Origin: Ga0077527 sp964433345
Lineage (GTDB): Bacteria; Pseudomonadota; Gammaproteobacteria; Burkholderiales; SG8-41
Direction: 5' to 3'
Length of the DNA: 64,000 nucleotides
Assembly: GCA_964433345.1 (NCBI GenBank)
Contig: CAYSQJ010000003.1
Location: forward strand, 342,799 to 406,798
In this document: piece by piece, positions 8,761 through 17,878 of the stretch
Numbering within the stretch: the stretch's first letter is position 1
Layout of the letters: each line of letters starts with the position of its first letter
Notes under the pieces: generated by a model
What the model saw: the letters and a program-made list of their open reading frames with translations, nothing else
What the model was told of the DNA's origin: nothing
Databases searched by the model: none
Position numbers and translations under genes: made by a program

Positions 8761-8797
8761 ACTACTTACTCCTCACCGATTAACCATTCCCGAAACA

Positions 8798-9610
8798 ATG
8801 CAGATCGCCATCGTCATAGCTACCTACAACCGCCCCGACGCGCTCGCGGCGCTGCTCGAGGGTTATCTGCACCAGGATGCCGGCGATTTCGAACTGATCG
8901 TCGCCGACGACGGCTCGAAGGACGATGTGCGCCTGCTGACCAAGGACTATGCACGACGCGCGCCGTTTCCGGTGACCCATCTCTGGCACGAGGACCGGGG
9001 GTTCCGTGCCGCGGTGATGCGCAACCGCGGGCTGGCGGTAACGCAGGCCGAGTACGTGATCTACACCGACGCCGACTGCGTGCCGGCACCCGACTTTGTG
9101 CGCCGCCACCGCATGCTGGCCGAGCCCGGCTGTTTCCTGTCGGGCAACCGCGTGCTGCTGAACGAGGCGCTCACCTTGCGCGCGCTGCGCGAACATCTTC
9201 CGCTCTACCATTGGAACTTCGCGCAGTGGACGGCGGCACGGCTGCGCGGCGAGATCAACCGGCTGCTGCCGCTGCTGCGCCTGCCCGACGGCGCTTTCCG
9301 CAAACGGACGCCGGAGCGCTGGGAAGGCGTGAAGACCTGCAATTTCTCGGCCTGGCGCGCCGACCTGCTGCGTGTGAACGGTTTTGACGAAGCCTATGCC
9401 GGACGCTGGGGCCTCGAGGATTCGGATCTCGCGATCCGCCTGATCCATGCCGGCATCAAACACAAGAACGCGCGCTTCGGCGCTTCGGTTTTCCATCTCT
9501 GGCATCGCGAAGCCGACAAGCGCGGCTTCGACGAAAACCAGCGCCTGCTCGACGAACTGATTGCCTCAGGCCGCTTTCGCGCACAGCTCGGTGTGGACCA
9601 GTATCTCTGA
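8798..9610 (+). CDS. GT2 family glycosyltransferase
   Basis: A protein of 270 aa. GT-A features are IAIVIATYNRPDALAALLEG at the N-terminus, LIVADDGSKDD near 35, and IYTDADCVPAPDFV (DxD) near 88. A second conserved block, GFDEAYAGRWGLEDSDLAIR near 196, is the galactosyltransferase-like C-terminal ED motif seen in chondroitin-synthase-like GT2/GT27 enzymes. The ATG at 8798 is used because it sits directly before the first beta strand; earlier in-frame starts fall in the palindromic spacer. It probably adds a core or O-antigen sugar; donor and acceptor cannot be read from the sequence. Confidence 0.8.
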   Translation: MQIAIVIATYNRPDALAALLEGYLHQDAGDFELIVADDGSKDDVRLLTKDYARRAPFPVTHLWHEDRGFRAAVMRNRGLAVTQAEYVIYTDADCVPAPDFVRRHRMLAEPGCFLSGNRVLLNEALTLRALREHLPLYHWNFAQWTAARLRGEINRLLPLLRLPDGAFRKRTPERWEGVKTCNFSAWRADLLRVNGFDEAYAGRWGLEDSDLAIRLIHAGIKHKNARFGASVFHLWHREADKRGFDENQRLLDELIASGRFRAQLGVDQYL

Positions 9611-9631
9611 AACTTGAAAAGAACACTTTAA

Positions 9632-9850
9632 ACGCCTGACAAAATGACCCTTTGTGCGCCATACCCGTAGCCCGGAGGGAGGCCGCGCCCCGAAGGAAGT
9701 CACCCTGGGTGGCAGGCCGGAGTCCGGGGTCCGGGAACACAGTCGCCCATGGCAAGGACTGACCCGGATTACGCTGCGCTCCATCCGGGCTACAGCCCCG
9801 TAATTAGCTCACCTTGACGGAAGATGGGAGTTTCATTTTGATAAGCGCTC
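9632..9850. mobile_element. MITE-like element with GCGCCTGACAAAATGA-type terminal inverted repeats (copy 1)
   Basis: The left end ACGCCTGACAAAATGA (9632-9647) and right end TCATTTTGATAAGCGCTC (9833-9850) are imperfect inverted repeats (13 of 18 positions). The interior has CGTAGCCCGGAGGGAGG and CATCCGGGCTACAG halves that pair. No reading frame is credible. It fills the gap between the GT2 and methyltransferase genes. The same ends bound the element at 22514-22729. Confidence 0.65.
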
Positions 9851-9866
9851 TTAAGAACAAATACTT

Positions 9867-10733
9867 ATGAATAACACCGGCGCGCCTTACGTCACGACCT
9901 GCCCTGTCGGCTGCACAACAACACTCGCCGACACGGCATTGCGGCTGCGCGAAGGCCCGCTGCGCCGCTGTGGAGGTTGCGGCCAGTTGCTGAGCAGCGC
10001 CAGCGAGGCGCGGTACAGCGAAACCATGGCGCAATTCGATGACAGCGCCTTCAATGTAACCACGGGTCGGGCGCAGTCGCGCCGCGATGCGGTGGCAAGC
10101 AAACGCCTGACGCGCCTCGCCGCACTCCTCGGCAAATCCCCGAAGGGCATCCGCCTCTGCGACGTCGGTTGCTCGCGCGGCCAGTTCGTCGCCGCGGCCC
10201 TGGCCGCGGGATTCAGCGTCGAAGGCGTCGAACCCGCGCCGCAGATCGCGCAAGCCGCGCGTGACGCCGGTCTGCCGGTGCGCACCGGCCTGCTCGAGGA
10301 CCAGCACTACGCCGACGCCAGTTTCGATGCGCTGACGCTGTTTGAGGTGGTTGAACACCTGCGGACACCGCTGCCACTGCTCGCCGAATGCCGGCGCGTG
10401 CTGAAACCCGGCGGCATCCTGCTGATCAGCACCGGCAATGCCGCGAGCTGGACCGCGGCGGCGATGGGCGCGCACTGGGATTATTTCGACATGGCGCGAG
10501 ACGGCGGCCACATCAGCTTCTTCAATCCGCGTTCGATGGCCCTGCTTGCAGCCAAGGCCGGATTCGCAGTCGAGCGCATCGACACCGCAAGGGTGAAATT
10601 CCACGACCGCGAAAACACGCCACGCTGGCGCTACGCCGCGGGCAAGCTGCTGGCCGAGGCCCTGAACCTGCCGGCGCGGCTTGCCGGCCGCGGCCACGAC
10701 ATGCTGGCCTGGCTGCGCAAACCGGCGGGATAA
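9867..10733 (+). CDS. SAM-dependent class I methyltransferase with N-terminal Cys motif
   Basis: A protein of 288 aa. The N-terminus carries spaced cysteines (CPVGC at 11-15, then CGGCGQLL), a possible zinc site common in sugar or lipid methyltransferases of polysaccharide clusters. Motif I is LCDVGCSRGQFVAAAL near 92, followed by a ALTLFEVVEHLRTPLP block and LKPGGILLIST, as in the Methyltransf_23 family. It probably methylates a glycan or its lipid-linked precursor. The start overlaps the AT-rich ACAAATACTTAT motif. Repeat elements lie on both sides, so its transcription may be separate from the upstream operon. Confidence 0.75.
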   Translation: MNNTGAPYVTTCPVGCTTTLADTALRLREGPLRRCGGCGQLLSSASEARYSETMAQFDDSAFNVTTGRAQSRRDAVASKRLTRLAALLGKSPKGIRLCDVGCSRGQFVAAALAAGFSVEGVEPAPQIAQAARDAGLPVRTGLLEDQHYADASFDALTLFEVVEHLRTPLPLLAECRRVLKPGGILLISTGNAASWTAAAMGAHWDYFDMARDGGHISFFNPRSMALLAAKAGFAVERIDTARVKFHDRENTPRWRYAAGKLLAEALNLPARLAGRGHDMLAWLRKPAG

Positions 10734-10747
10734 AACTGCAAACCAAT

Positions 10748-11160
10748 AGCGCCCGACAAAATGACTCTTTGTGCGCCATACCCGTAGCCCGGAGGGAGGG
10801 CGCGCCCCGAAGGAAGTCAACTTGGGTGGCAAGCCGGATTCCGGGAACACAGTCACCCACGGCAAGGACTGACCCGGATTACGCTGCGCTCCATCCGGGC
10901 TACGGCCCAGTTCTTCAGGGCGCCACCCAGGGTGACCTCCTAAGGGGCGCATCCGGGGTACGGCCCCTGAAACTTGAAAAAAGTCCCGTAGACGCCTGAC
11001 AAAATAACCCATACCCGTAGCCCGGAGGGAGGCCGAAGGCCGGAGTCCGGGAACACAGTGGCTCATTGCGACGACTGACCCGGATTCCACTTCGTTTCCC
11101 CCCAAGGGGACTTCCTACGGGGCGCATCCGGGCTACGGCCCCTTCCCCCCCCGGACGGCA
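10748..11160. mobile_element. Two degenerate CCCGG-palindrome elements (copies 2 and 3)
   Basis: The 482-bp gap after the methyltransferase contains no gene. One copy begins GCGCCCGACAAAATGACTC (from 10749) and a second begins GACGCCTGACAAAATAACCC (from 10991). Both continue into CATACCCGTAGCCCGGAGGG, followed by a CATCCGGGCTACGGCCC half. The segment GAAACTTGAAAA before the second copy also precedes copy 1 (from 9609), so the repeated unit extends leftward. The right-hand terminal repeat is missing from both, so they look decayed. A short ACACTCGGAGCAAAGCAGG stretch (from 11160) resembles the repeat at 37264 and 51971. Confidence 0.6.
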
Positions 11161-11215
11161 CACTCGGAGCAAAGCAGGAGGGCTGCGGAAAAGGTCCTTC
11201 GTTACGGGTCTTGGT

Positions 11216-12271
11216 TCAACCCTGCAACTGCCGGTAGATCCCCTCGTACTCCCGTGCCACCTGCAACCAGCTGCGTTCGAATCGCGGCGGAGGCACGCGG
11301 CGCGCGAGCTGGTGTTCACAGGCTGCGACCCAGTCTGCAATCGGCGAGTCCAGCGGCAACACCATTCCTGCATCGTTCCCGACATCGGCCGCGATGCCAC
11401 AGCGGTCCGACACCAGCACCGGCACCTGTGCCGCCATCGCTTCAGCGATCACCATGCCATAGGGTTCGGCGCGCGCCGGATGCAGCAGCAGATCCAGCTG
11501 CGGATAAACCGAAAAATCCTTCGCCCAGCCCAGCAATTTGAAACCGCCGCTCCAGCCGGCAAACAGGGATTCCACTTCGGCGGGAGCCGGCCCGACGACC
11601 CATAATTCCAGTTGCGGCCGTGTGCGCCGCAGTTCGGCGACGATGGCCGCGGCCCGGTCAAGTCCCTTGCGTTGCCACTCCTTGCCGACAAAACCGATCA
11701 CGCCGCCGTCCGCCGGCACCACGCGTGCTTCACGTGCCGGTCCCGGCGTGACGCCGGGCGGCACCGGTGCGGTGAGCCGCGCGGCAGTCTGCGGATAGTA
11801 GTGGCGCAACTGGTCGCCGATCAGCTGCGAGTTCGGCACCACCGCCTGCACACCGGGTGCGCTCAATTCGCGACGCTCCAGCCAGAGCTGCATCCACACC
11901 CGCAGCGACAGCAGCCGCCACCAGCCGCGCTCGAATATGGTTGCGAAGGGCGGGCCGTGAAAGGTGGTGAGCTGATGCACATCGACCCGCTCATGGCTGT
12001 GGATCAGCACCCCCGGCTGCGGATGCTCACGCAGCCAGTGTGCGACGCGACGCGAAAAACGCAGCAGGGAAATCCATCGCGGGCGCTGCGCGATCTCGCC
12101 CAGCTCGTGCACGGTGATCCCCGGACGTTCGCCGCCGTGGTTGCGTTCGCAGAGCACGGTCACCGGATGGCCCATCGCGGCCAGAGCGCCTGCGAGTTCC
12201 CAGACATAACGTTCCATGCCGCCGACCGGACCGTAGCGGCGCACGATCTGCAGCGTGGGCAGCGGAGTCAT
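11216..12271 (-). CDS. GT4 family glycosyltransferase (WaaG-like)
   Basis: A protein of 351 aa with GT-B fold features: IVRRYGPVGGMERYVWELAG at the N-terminus (GGxE donor/acceptor loop), then GVIGFVGKEWQRKGLD near 195, and the nucleotide-sugar EAMAAQVPVLVSDRCG near 286, preceded by HPARAEPYGMVIAEA. WaaG-like enzymes add glucose to the inner core heptose. The ATG at 12271 forms a 4-bp ATGA overlap with the upstream GT39 gene; longer in-frame extension would run through that gene in another frame. It is the last gene of the operon that begins with msbA. Confidence 0.8.
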   Translation of the reverse strand: MTPLPTLQIVRRYGPVGGMERYVWELAGALAAMGHPVTVLCERNHGGERPGITVHELGEIAQRPRWISLLRFSRRVAHWLREHPQPGVLIHSHERVDVHQLTTFHGPPFATIFERGWWRLLSLRVWMQLWLERRELSAPGVQAVVPNSQLIGDQLRHYYPQTAARLTAPVPPGVTPGPAREARVVPADGGVIGFVGKEWQRKGLDRAAAIVAELRRTRPQLELWVVGPAPAEVESLFAGWSGGFKLLGWAKDFSVYPQLDLLLHPARAEPYGMVIAEAMAAQVPVLVSDRCGIAADVGNDAGMVLPLDSPIADWVAACEHQLARRVPPPRFERSWLQVAREYEGIYRQLQG

Positions 12272-13683
12272 GGCCGACGCGACGTGGCACAGGCCGTACC
12301 GCGGCAGAGCAGGTACAGGGTGTTGCCGCCGAGCCGGTACTCTGCGGCGACTTCGCCGATCTTCGGGTCGGGCGTGTAGGCGATGATGAAACCGTCCTTC
12401 AGGTCGGCCGGCGGAAAGGTCAGTGGCGGCTGCGGCAAACGCGCGACGTCGATATAGGCGGCGACCGACAGCCCGCTCGCACTGACGTTGAGCGTGTACA
12501 GCGGATGCCCCTTGGTAACCTCGATGAGAGTCTCCGCCGTACGCAGGTAGTTTTCTCCGCGGTAACGGCTCTGGTAGAGCGGAAACGCGATTGTCACCAC
12601 CAGCAACTTCAGCACGATCGCGCCGACCAGCCATTTGCGCGTTGTCGCCAGCATCCCTTCACCGCCCAGCCACAGCAGGCGTGCGATGATCAGTCCGGCG
12701 AAGGGGTACAGCGGTATCAGGTAACGCATGTTGCTGTGGGGCGCCAGCCAGTACGGCAGGTACCCGGCCAGCGCGATCAGCGCCGCGGTGCGCAGATGGG
12801 CATCGCCGCCCGCGCCCAGACCGCCGCGCCGGCGCAGCAGCAGCCACAGCGCGAGAATGCCGGCCGGTGCCAGCGCAAGCAGGGTCTCCAGCGGATAACC
12901 CAGCAGTTTCAGCGCGTAATCGGCGAGGCTCTCCGGCGCCAGCTTGGCGAGGATTTCGCTGAACATGCGCCCGCCCTGCCCGCGGCTGGGCGCAACAAAA
13001 CCCAGCCACAGCAGCAGCAGTGCCGCAGCCAGTACATGTATTGCGATCGCGGGCAGCGACAGCAGAAAGCGGCGATACGCCGGTTGCAGCAGCAGCACTG
13101 CCACGGCGCCGGCATAAAAAACGTAGGCCGTCAGCGCCTTTGCAAGAAAACCCGCGGTCAGCGCCAGCACCGCCAGCAGCAGCAGGCCAGCGCTGCGGCG
13201 CTCGCAGGCCACCCACAGGCAGGCCAGCGCGCTGAACACCAGCAGCCCGAACAGCGGATCGACATAGGCAAGCCAGCCGCGGTAGAAAAACAGGTCGGCC
13301 AGCGTCAGGTAAACCGCAGCGGCCACTGCGCTGAACAGCGGATCGCGATACAGCGACTGGGCAAGCCAGGCCACCACCAGGCCGGTCAGCACCGTCGCCG
13401 CAATGGTGATCGCCCGCGCCACCGGCAGCACCCAGTCCCAGCCCAGCACAGAGGCCGGCGGGATGATCAGCCAGGCGAACAGCGGCGTGTGCTGGAGGTC
13501 GGAACCGAACAGCAGGCGCTTGACCGGTTCGCCGTGGAACCACATTTCCAGTGCCGACTTCGGGAACACGGCTTCTTCGCCGACATAATAAAAACCCAGC
13601 GCCGGCAGGAAGCTCAGCGCGGCAATGGCGAAGAGCAGCCACCAGCCCCGTGGCGAATCCGCGGCCGCGGACGAGGCCGGCAT
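12268..13683 (-). CDS. ArnT-like GT39 family lipid-linked glycosyltransferase
   Basis: A protein of 471 aa, strongly hydrophobic with about 11 membrane helices. The first periplasmic loop contains FYYVGEEAVFPKSALEMW followed by a second acidic/aromatic stretch (FGSDLQHTPLFAWL), matching the DE-type catalytic loop of ArnT/PMT (GT39/GT83) proteins. These transfer a sugar from a polyprenyl-phosphate carrier to an envelope acceptor in the periplasm. It starts with an ATG at 13683 overlapping the upstream stop by one base and ends with a 4-bp overlap into the GT4 gene. Together with the GtrB-like and EamA-like genes it suggests an Arn-style decoration pathway. Confidence 0.75.
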   Translation of the reverse strand: MPASSAAADSPRGWWLLFAIAALSFLPALGFYYVGEEAVFPKSALEMWFHGEPVKRLLFGSDLQHTPLFAWLIIPPASVLGWDWVLPVARAITIAATVLTGLVVAWLAQSLYRDPLFSAVAAAVYLTLADLFFYRGWLAYVDPLFGLLVFSALACLWVACERRSAGLLLLAVLALTAGFLAKALTAYVFYAGAVAVLLLQPAYRRFLLSLPAIAIHVLAAALLLLWLGFVAPSRGQGGRMFSEILAKLAPESLADYALKLLGYPLETLLALAPAGILALWLLLRRRGGLGAGGDAHLRTAALIALAGYLPYWLAPHSNMRYLIPLYPFAGLIIARLLWLGGEGMLATTRKWLVGAIVLKLLVVTIAFPLYQSRYRGENYLRTAETLIEVTKGHPLYTLNVSASGLSVAAYIDVARLPQPPLTFPPADLKDGFIIAYTPDPKIGEVAAEYRLGGNTLYLLCRGTACATSRRP

Positions 13684-14834
13684 CACGGCAGAACCTTGCG
13701 GTCGGCAAAAACCTGTTTCATGAATTTGCGGTAACACTCGGGCAAGGCATGGTGGGCATCGATGAACTCGGTGGGCAGGCAACCGTAGCGTTCCGAAGGA
13801 CCGCCGTCAAACAATTGCAGCTGTTGCCGCTGCGCCCATTGCCGGAGCACCGTCCTGGTCTGCCGCAGGCGGGCGCCGCTGTGCGCAGAGGCTTCCAGCC
13901 GTGCATCCAGTTCCGGAATCAGTGGCGGCATGAACAGCAGTACCTGCACGCCACGGGAACGGGCACGCGCGGCAATCACTTCCAGGTGCTGCAGCAACTG
14001 CGCCTCCGGCTCGCCTTCGGTGCGGGCGAGCGCCAGTGCGTATTGCGAAGACGCGCTGGCGGCACGCGCGATCACTGCCGGCGCCCCGGCAGCGGTTACC
14101 CGCTTCTGGTCGGCAAAGGTCGCGCTGCCGTCAGCGCGAAAACCGTTGCAGAGGCCGCGATGAACAGTCGAATAATCCCGCGCCAACATGCCGTCGGCGC
14201 AGCGGTACGGCGCCGAGGCCGGTTCGACAAAAAACTGCCGCGCGGCAGCCCGCGGATCAGCGGCGCGCGCGATATCGCGCAGGATGGCGCCGAGTTCGAT
14301 GATGCGCGGCAGGCTCAGCGCCTCGCGCAGCGCGGTGATCAGCGGCAACGGCGCGGGTGGCGGCACCCGCTCCGCGGCGAGGTCGGTCGCCGGCAGCGGG
14401 CCCGCCTGATAGGTGAAGCCCAGCGACCAGTCGAGCGGGATCAGCAGCAGGCGGATCCGGTCCGGCCAGTGTGTCAACACATAGTCGGCCTCGCCCAGCA
14501 CCGACAGCAGCGAGTTGCCGCTCTGCGCGAAGTTGTAGGCGCGGATGCCGGCGGGAAAGGCGTCGGCGGTGAAGCTCATCACGGTCGAGGAACCGAAGGC
14601 CAGGGCATTGATTCCGTCCAGCCGGTCGTGCAGGCGCAGCGTCTTGAAAGCGCGGTTGCTGCTGATCGGCGGCGCATAAGTCACGCCACCGGATTCCTGC
14701 TGCCATTGGCTCGCAAGCCGGTTCTTGTCATGGCGGCTGTCATTGGCAAGCAGCAGCAGGTTCAGCGCCAGCACCGGCGCCAGCAGTGCCAGGCAGCCGG
14801 CGACGATCCAGGTGGTGTAGGCGCGTGGTGTCAT
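13683..14834 (-). CDS. SGNH/GDSL-like membrane-anchored protein, partner of MBOAT acyltransferase
   Basis: A protein of 383 aa with one N-terminal membrane anchor (about residues 10-30). ALAFGSSTVMSFTADAF near 76 has the GxS nucleophile block of SGNH hydrolases; FAQSGNSLLSVLGEAD follows with the Gly/Asn block; MPPLIPELDARLEASAHS and the C-terminal DAHHALPECYRKF may carry the Asp-x-x-His end. Proteins of this layout are encoded beside AlgI-type MBOATs and complete O-acetylation of exported glycans. The MBOAT gene is immediately upstream in transcription, separated only by a 268-bp inverted-repeat element. The acyl group and the acceptor are unknown. Confidence 0.65.
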   Translation of the reverse strand: MTPRAYTTWIVAGCLALLAPVLALNLLLLANDSRHDKNRLASQWQQESGGVTYAPPISSNRAFKTLRLHDRLDGINALAFGSSTVMSFTADAFPAGIRAYNFAQSGNSLLSVLGEADYVLTHWPDRIRLLLIPLDWSLGFTYQAGPLPATDLAAERVPPPAPLPLITALREALSLPRIIELGAILRDIARAADPRAAARQFFVEPASAPYRCADGMLARDYSTVHRGLCNGFRADGSATFADQKRVTAAGAPAVIARAASASSQYALALARTEGEPEAQLLQHLEVIAARARSRGVQVLLFMPPLIPELDARLEASAHSGARLRQTRTVLRQWAQRQQLQLFDGGPSERYGCLPTEFIDAHHALPECYRKFMKQVFADRKVLP

Positions 14835-14836
14835 TG

Positions 14837-15104
14837 AGAGCGCCTAACTGCATGAAACACGCGTGCGTTACGCGCGAAAATCGGTGATGACGCGAAGGTC
14901 GGTGCAGGTCTTATCGCGAATAAGACCAAACCGGCCGACAAAGTCAGCGCGGATTTTCGCAGTAACCCTTCGGGCTGGCACGAATTTTTGCTCATGGCTG
15001 CGTCACCCGCCTTGTGCATATTCGCGATATGCCCTGCGGCGTGCTTCTTGCCATGAGCAAAAATCGTGACAGCGCATCGTGTGTTTCATGCAGTTAGGCG
15101 CTCT
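14837..15104. mobile_element. 268-bp MITE-like element with 24-bp perfect terminal inverted repeats
   Basis: The ends AGAGCGCCTAACTGCATGAA... (14837-14860) and ...TTCATGCAGTTAGGCGCTCT (15081-15104) are perfect 24-bp inverted repeats. Inside, CACGAATTTTTGCTCATGGC (from 14979) faces GCCATGAGCAAAAATCGTGA (to 15069), a nested second inverted repeat with one gap or mismatch. No plausible gene is contained. The element fills exactly the space between the MBOAT stop codon and the SGNH start codon. Its outer bases GAGCGCCT are shared with the elements at 9632 and 22514. Confidence 0.8.
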
Positions 15105-16656
15105 AAAACTGGAAGTAGAGAAACTCGGAATGACGGCCGAGGTTGACGATCACTGCCAGCAGCAGCACCGTCGTCAGCAAGGCCCAGGGCGCCGACACCC
15201 GCCACTGGATCCGCGACGGCGCTTCCTTGAGCACGCCGAGCGCGGGTTTCGCAGCGGCCATGATCTGCTGGGTGTTCGGCGCCAGCCACACCACCAGCAG
15301 CAGGATCCAGATCCAGTGCAGCACGCCGGTGCGCGCCAGCGCCGGCGTCGCGCCGAAACCGACACCGGCGGCGGCCAGCGCTTCCCCGGCAGCGCCGAGT
15401 TTCACCAGCCAGGCCTCCGGCAGCACCAGGCCGTTGAAACCGGCCATCGCGCGCAGGATCGCCGCGGCCGATTCGATGTCCGGCGCGCGGAACAGAACCC
15501 AGGCCACGACCACGGCGATGAAGGTCAGCAGGCAGCCGGCGCGCCGGCCCCAGAGTGTGCTGCGGTGCCGGTCCTGGCCGAGACGGCGGCGCAGCGCCAA
15601 CCAGGCATGGTTGATGACCAGGTAAATACCGTGCAGCGCGCCCCACAGCACGAAGGTCCAGCCCGCGCCATGCCACAGGCCGCCCAGCAGCATGGTGATC
15701 AGCAGGTTGGCATAACGCCGCGACGCACTTTTGCGGTTGCCACCCAGCGGCACGTAGAGATAGTCGCGCAGGAAACGCGACAGGGTCATGTGCCAGCGTC
15801 GCCAGAAATCGATGATGTTGACGGCCTTGTACGGAGAATGGAAGTTCACCGGGAGGCGCACGCCGAACATCAGCGACAGACCCACCGCCATGTCGGAATA
15901 GCCGGAGAAATCGAAATAGAGCTGGAAGGTGTAGGCCAGCGCGCCGCACCAGGCCTCGAGCATGGTCAGTGTCAGCCCGGCGCCCGGTGCATCGAACACC
16001 GGCGCGACATAAGGCGCGACGCCGTCGGCGATCAGCACCTTCTTGGCGAGGCCCAGCACGAACAGCGTCAGGCCGGCGGCGATCAGGTCATGCTGCGGCC
16101 GGTAGATTTCTCTCCGCGCGAACTGCGGCATCATCTCGCCGTGGTGCAGGATCGGCCCGGCGATGAGGTGCGGAAAATAGGTCACGAACAAACCGTAATG
16201 CACCAGGTTGTATTCGCGCGCCTTGCCCTGGTGGGCGTCGACGAGGAAGGCGATCTGGGTGAAAGTGAAAAAGGAAATGCCCAGCGGCAGGATTATTTCG
16301 CCGAGGCTCAGCCCGGTGCCGGCGATGGCGTTGAGGTTGTCGACGAAAAAGTTCGCGTACTTGTAATAGGACAGCAGCGCGAGGTTGGCGATCACCGCCA
16401 GCGTCAGCAGTCGGCGGCTGCGCTGTGTTTGTCCGGCGGCATGCGCCCGCGCAATCGCGGTGCCCGAGAAAAAATTGCCCAGTATCGAGGCCAGCAGCAA
16501 GGCGACATAGGCCGGGCTCCACCAGCCGTAGAAGAACAGCGAAGCCGCAGCCAGCCAGCCAGCCGCCAGCTTCATGCTGATCCGCCCCAGCACGAAAAAC
16601 CCGAGCAGCGTCAGCGGCAGGTACAGGAATATGAAGGCCTGGGAGTTGAACAGCAT
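15103..16656 (-). CDS. AlgI-like MBOAT O-acyltransferase
   Basis: A protein of 517 aa with about 10-12 membrane segments. The N-terminus MLFNSQAFIFLYLPLTL is typical of AlgI/DltB-like MBOATs. The core has YFPHLIAGPILHHGEMMPQF near 187, then DFWRRWHMTLSRFLRDYLYV near 286, and GGLWHGAGWTFVLWGALHG near 328, which contains the catalytic His. The family moves an acyl group, usually acetyl, across the inner membrane and onto a periplasmic glycan with an SGNH partner, here the next gene. The stop codon lies at the tip of the MITE-like element, so the last codons may have been redefined by its insertion. Confidence 0.85.
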   Translation of the reverse strand: MLFNSQAFIFLYLPLTLLGFFVLGRISMKLAAGWLAAASLFFYGWWSPAYVALLLASILGNFFSGTAIARAHAAGQTQRSRRLLTLAVIANLALLSYYKYANFFVDNLNAIAGTGLSLGEIILPLGISFFTFTQIAFLVDAHQGKAREYNLVHYGLFVTYFPHLIAGPILHHGEMMPQFARREIYRPQHDLIAAGLTLFVLGLAKKVLIADGVAPYVAPVFDAPGAGLTLTMLEAWCGALAYTFQLYFDFSGYSDMAVGLSLMFGVRLPVNFHSPYKAVNIIDFWRRWHMTLSRFLRDYLYVPLGGNRKSASRRYANLLITMLLGGLWHGAGWTFVLWGALHGIYLVINHAWLALRRRLGQDRHRSTLWGRRAGCLLTFIAVVVAWVLFRAPDIESAAAILRAMAGFNGLVLPEAWLVKLGAAGEALAAAGVGFGATPALARTGVLHWIWILLLVVWLAPNTQQIMAAAKPALGVLKEAPSRIQWRVSAPWALLTTVLLLAVIVNLGRHSEFLYFQF

Positions 16657-16670
16657 GCTTTTTCGGGTAA

Positions 16671-16735
16671 GTGGTGATTGGTGACTGGTAATTGGTCGCG
16701 TGACGCACCCTTACCAATTACCAGTCACCATTGAC
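16671..16735. repeat. GGTGATTGGTGACTGGTAATTGG inverted repeat
   Basis: The left arm GTGATTGGTGACTGGTAATT (from 16674) is mirrored by CCAATTACCAGTCACCA at 16714-16730, with a loop of about 18 bp. It lies between the aminotransferase and MBOAT genes, which are both on the minus strand. It is almost the same sequence as the copy at 8686-8760. Confidence 0.8.
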
Positions 16736-16738
16736 CAA

Positions 16739-17878
16739 TTACCGGCTTTCGAAGAATCGTCGCACTGCCGCGGCAACGCCCCTCGCCCCATCCTCGGCAA
16801 GCCCGTAGTACAGCGGCAACCGGACCAGCCGCTCGGCAAGGTCTTCGGTCACCGGCAGGGAGCCGGCTGTCCGGCCGTAACGTTGCCCGGCAGGCGAGGC
16901 GTGCAGGGGCACGTAGTGGAACACCGCATGCACGCCGGCCGACTTCAGGTGGGCCAGCAGTGCCGGGCGCTCGGCGGCGGTCCGCGTGAACAAATAGAAC
17001 ATGTGGCCGTTGCCTGCCAGGCCTTCGGGTTCAGGTTGCGGCAGCACGAGCCGTCCGGCATCGGCAAGATCCTGCAGCGCCTCGCGGTAGACCGCGCACA
17101 GCCGGCGCCGGTGCGCAATGATCGCTTCCGCATGTTCAAGCTGCGCCCAGAGGAAGGCCCCGATCAGTTCGCTGGGCAGGAAAGAGGAGCCGATGTCGAC
17201 CCAGGTGTACTTGTCGACTTCGCCGCGAAAGAACTTCGAGCGGTTGGTGCCCTTCTCGCGGATGATCTCGGCGCGTTCGATAAGCGCGGGATTGTTGACC
17301 AGCAGTGCGCCGCCCTCGCCGCTGATCACGTTCTTGGTTTCATGGAAGGACAGGCAGCCGAGATCGCCAATGCAACCCGGGCTGCGGCTCCTGTAATCGG
17401 ACAGCACCGCCTGCGCCGCATCCTCCACCACCAGCAGGCCATGGCGACGCGCAATGGCCATGATGCTGTCCATCTCGCAGGCCACGCCGGCGTAATGCAC
17501 CGGCACGATGGCCCGGGTCTTCGGCGTGATCGCGGCCTCGATCAGCTTCTCGTCGAGGTTCAGCGTGTCCGGCCGGATGTCGACGAACACCGGCACGCCG
17601 CCGCGCAGCACGAAGGCATTTGCAGTGGACACGAAGGTGTACGAAGGCATGATCACTTCGTCGCCGGGCCGGATGTCGCAGAGCATCGCCGCCATTTCCA
17701 GCGCGGCGGTGCAGGAATGGGTCAGCAGCGCGCGTTTCGCACCGAGTTTCTGCTCCAGCCAGCGATGGCAGAGCTTGGTGTAATGGCCGTCACCCGACAG
17801 GTGGCCGCGCGCCACGGCGTCGGTGATGTACTCGAGCTCGGCGCCGATGGTGAAGGGCTTGTTGAAGGGCGTGCTCAT
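16739..17878 (-). CDS. rffA: dTDP-4-amino-4,6-dideoxygalactose transaminase (WecE/RffA)
   Basis: A PLP-dependent DegT/DnrJ/EryC1 family protein of 379 aa, close to E. coli WecE. Visible blocks are FNKPFTIGAELEYI at the N-terminus, LLTHSCTAALEMAAML near 52, the long VIMPSYTFVSTANAF block, VVEDAAQAV with the PLP-pyridine Asp, and the Schiff-base lysine in SFHETKNVISGEGG near 186. It aminates dTDP-4-keto-6-deoxyglucose from glutamate, giving dTDP-Fuc4N in the cytoplasm. The rffC-like N-acyltransferase is three genes upstream in the same operon, supporting dTDP-Fuc4NAc (or another N-acyl form) as the product. rmlA and rmlB are not in the window. Confidence 0.88.
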   Translation of the reverse strand: MSTPFNKPFTIGAELEYITDAVARGHLSGDGHYTKLCHRWLEQKLGAKRALLTHSCTAALEMAAMLCDIRPGDEVIMPSYTFVSTANAFVLRGGVPVFVDIRPDTLNLDEKLIEAAITPKTRAIVPVHYAGVACEMDSIMAIARRHGLLVVEDAAQAVLSDYRSRSPGCIGDLGCLSFHETKNVISGEGGALLVNNPALIERAEIIREKGTNRSKFFRGEVDKYTWVDIGSSFLPSELIGAFLWAQLEHAEAIIAHRRRLCAVYREALQDLADAGRLVLPQPEPEGLAGNGHMFYLFTRTAAERPALLAHLKSAGVHAVFHYVPLHASPAGQRYGRTAGSLPVTEDLAERLVRLPLYYGLAEDGARGVAAAVRRFFESR

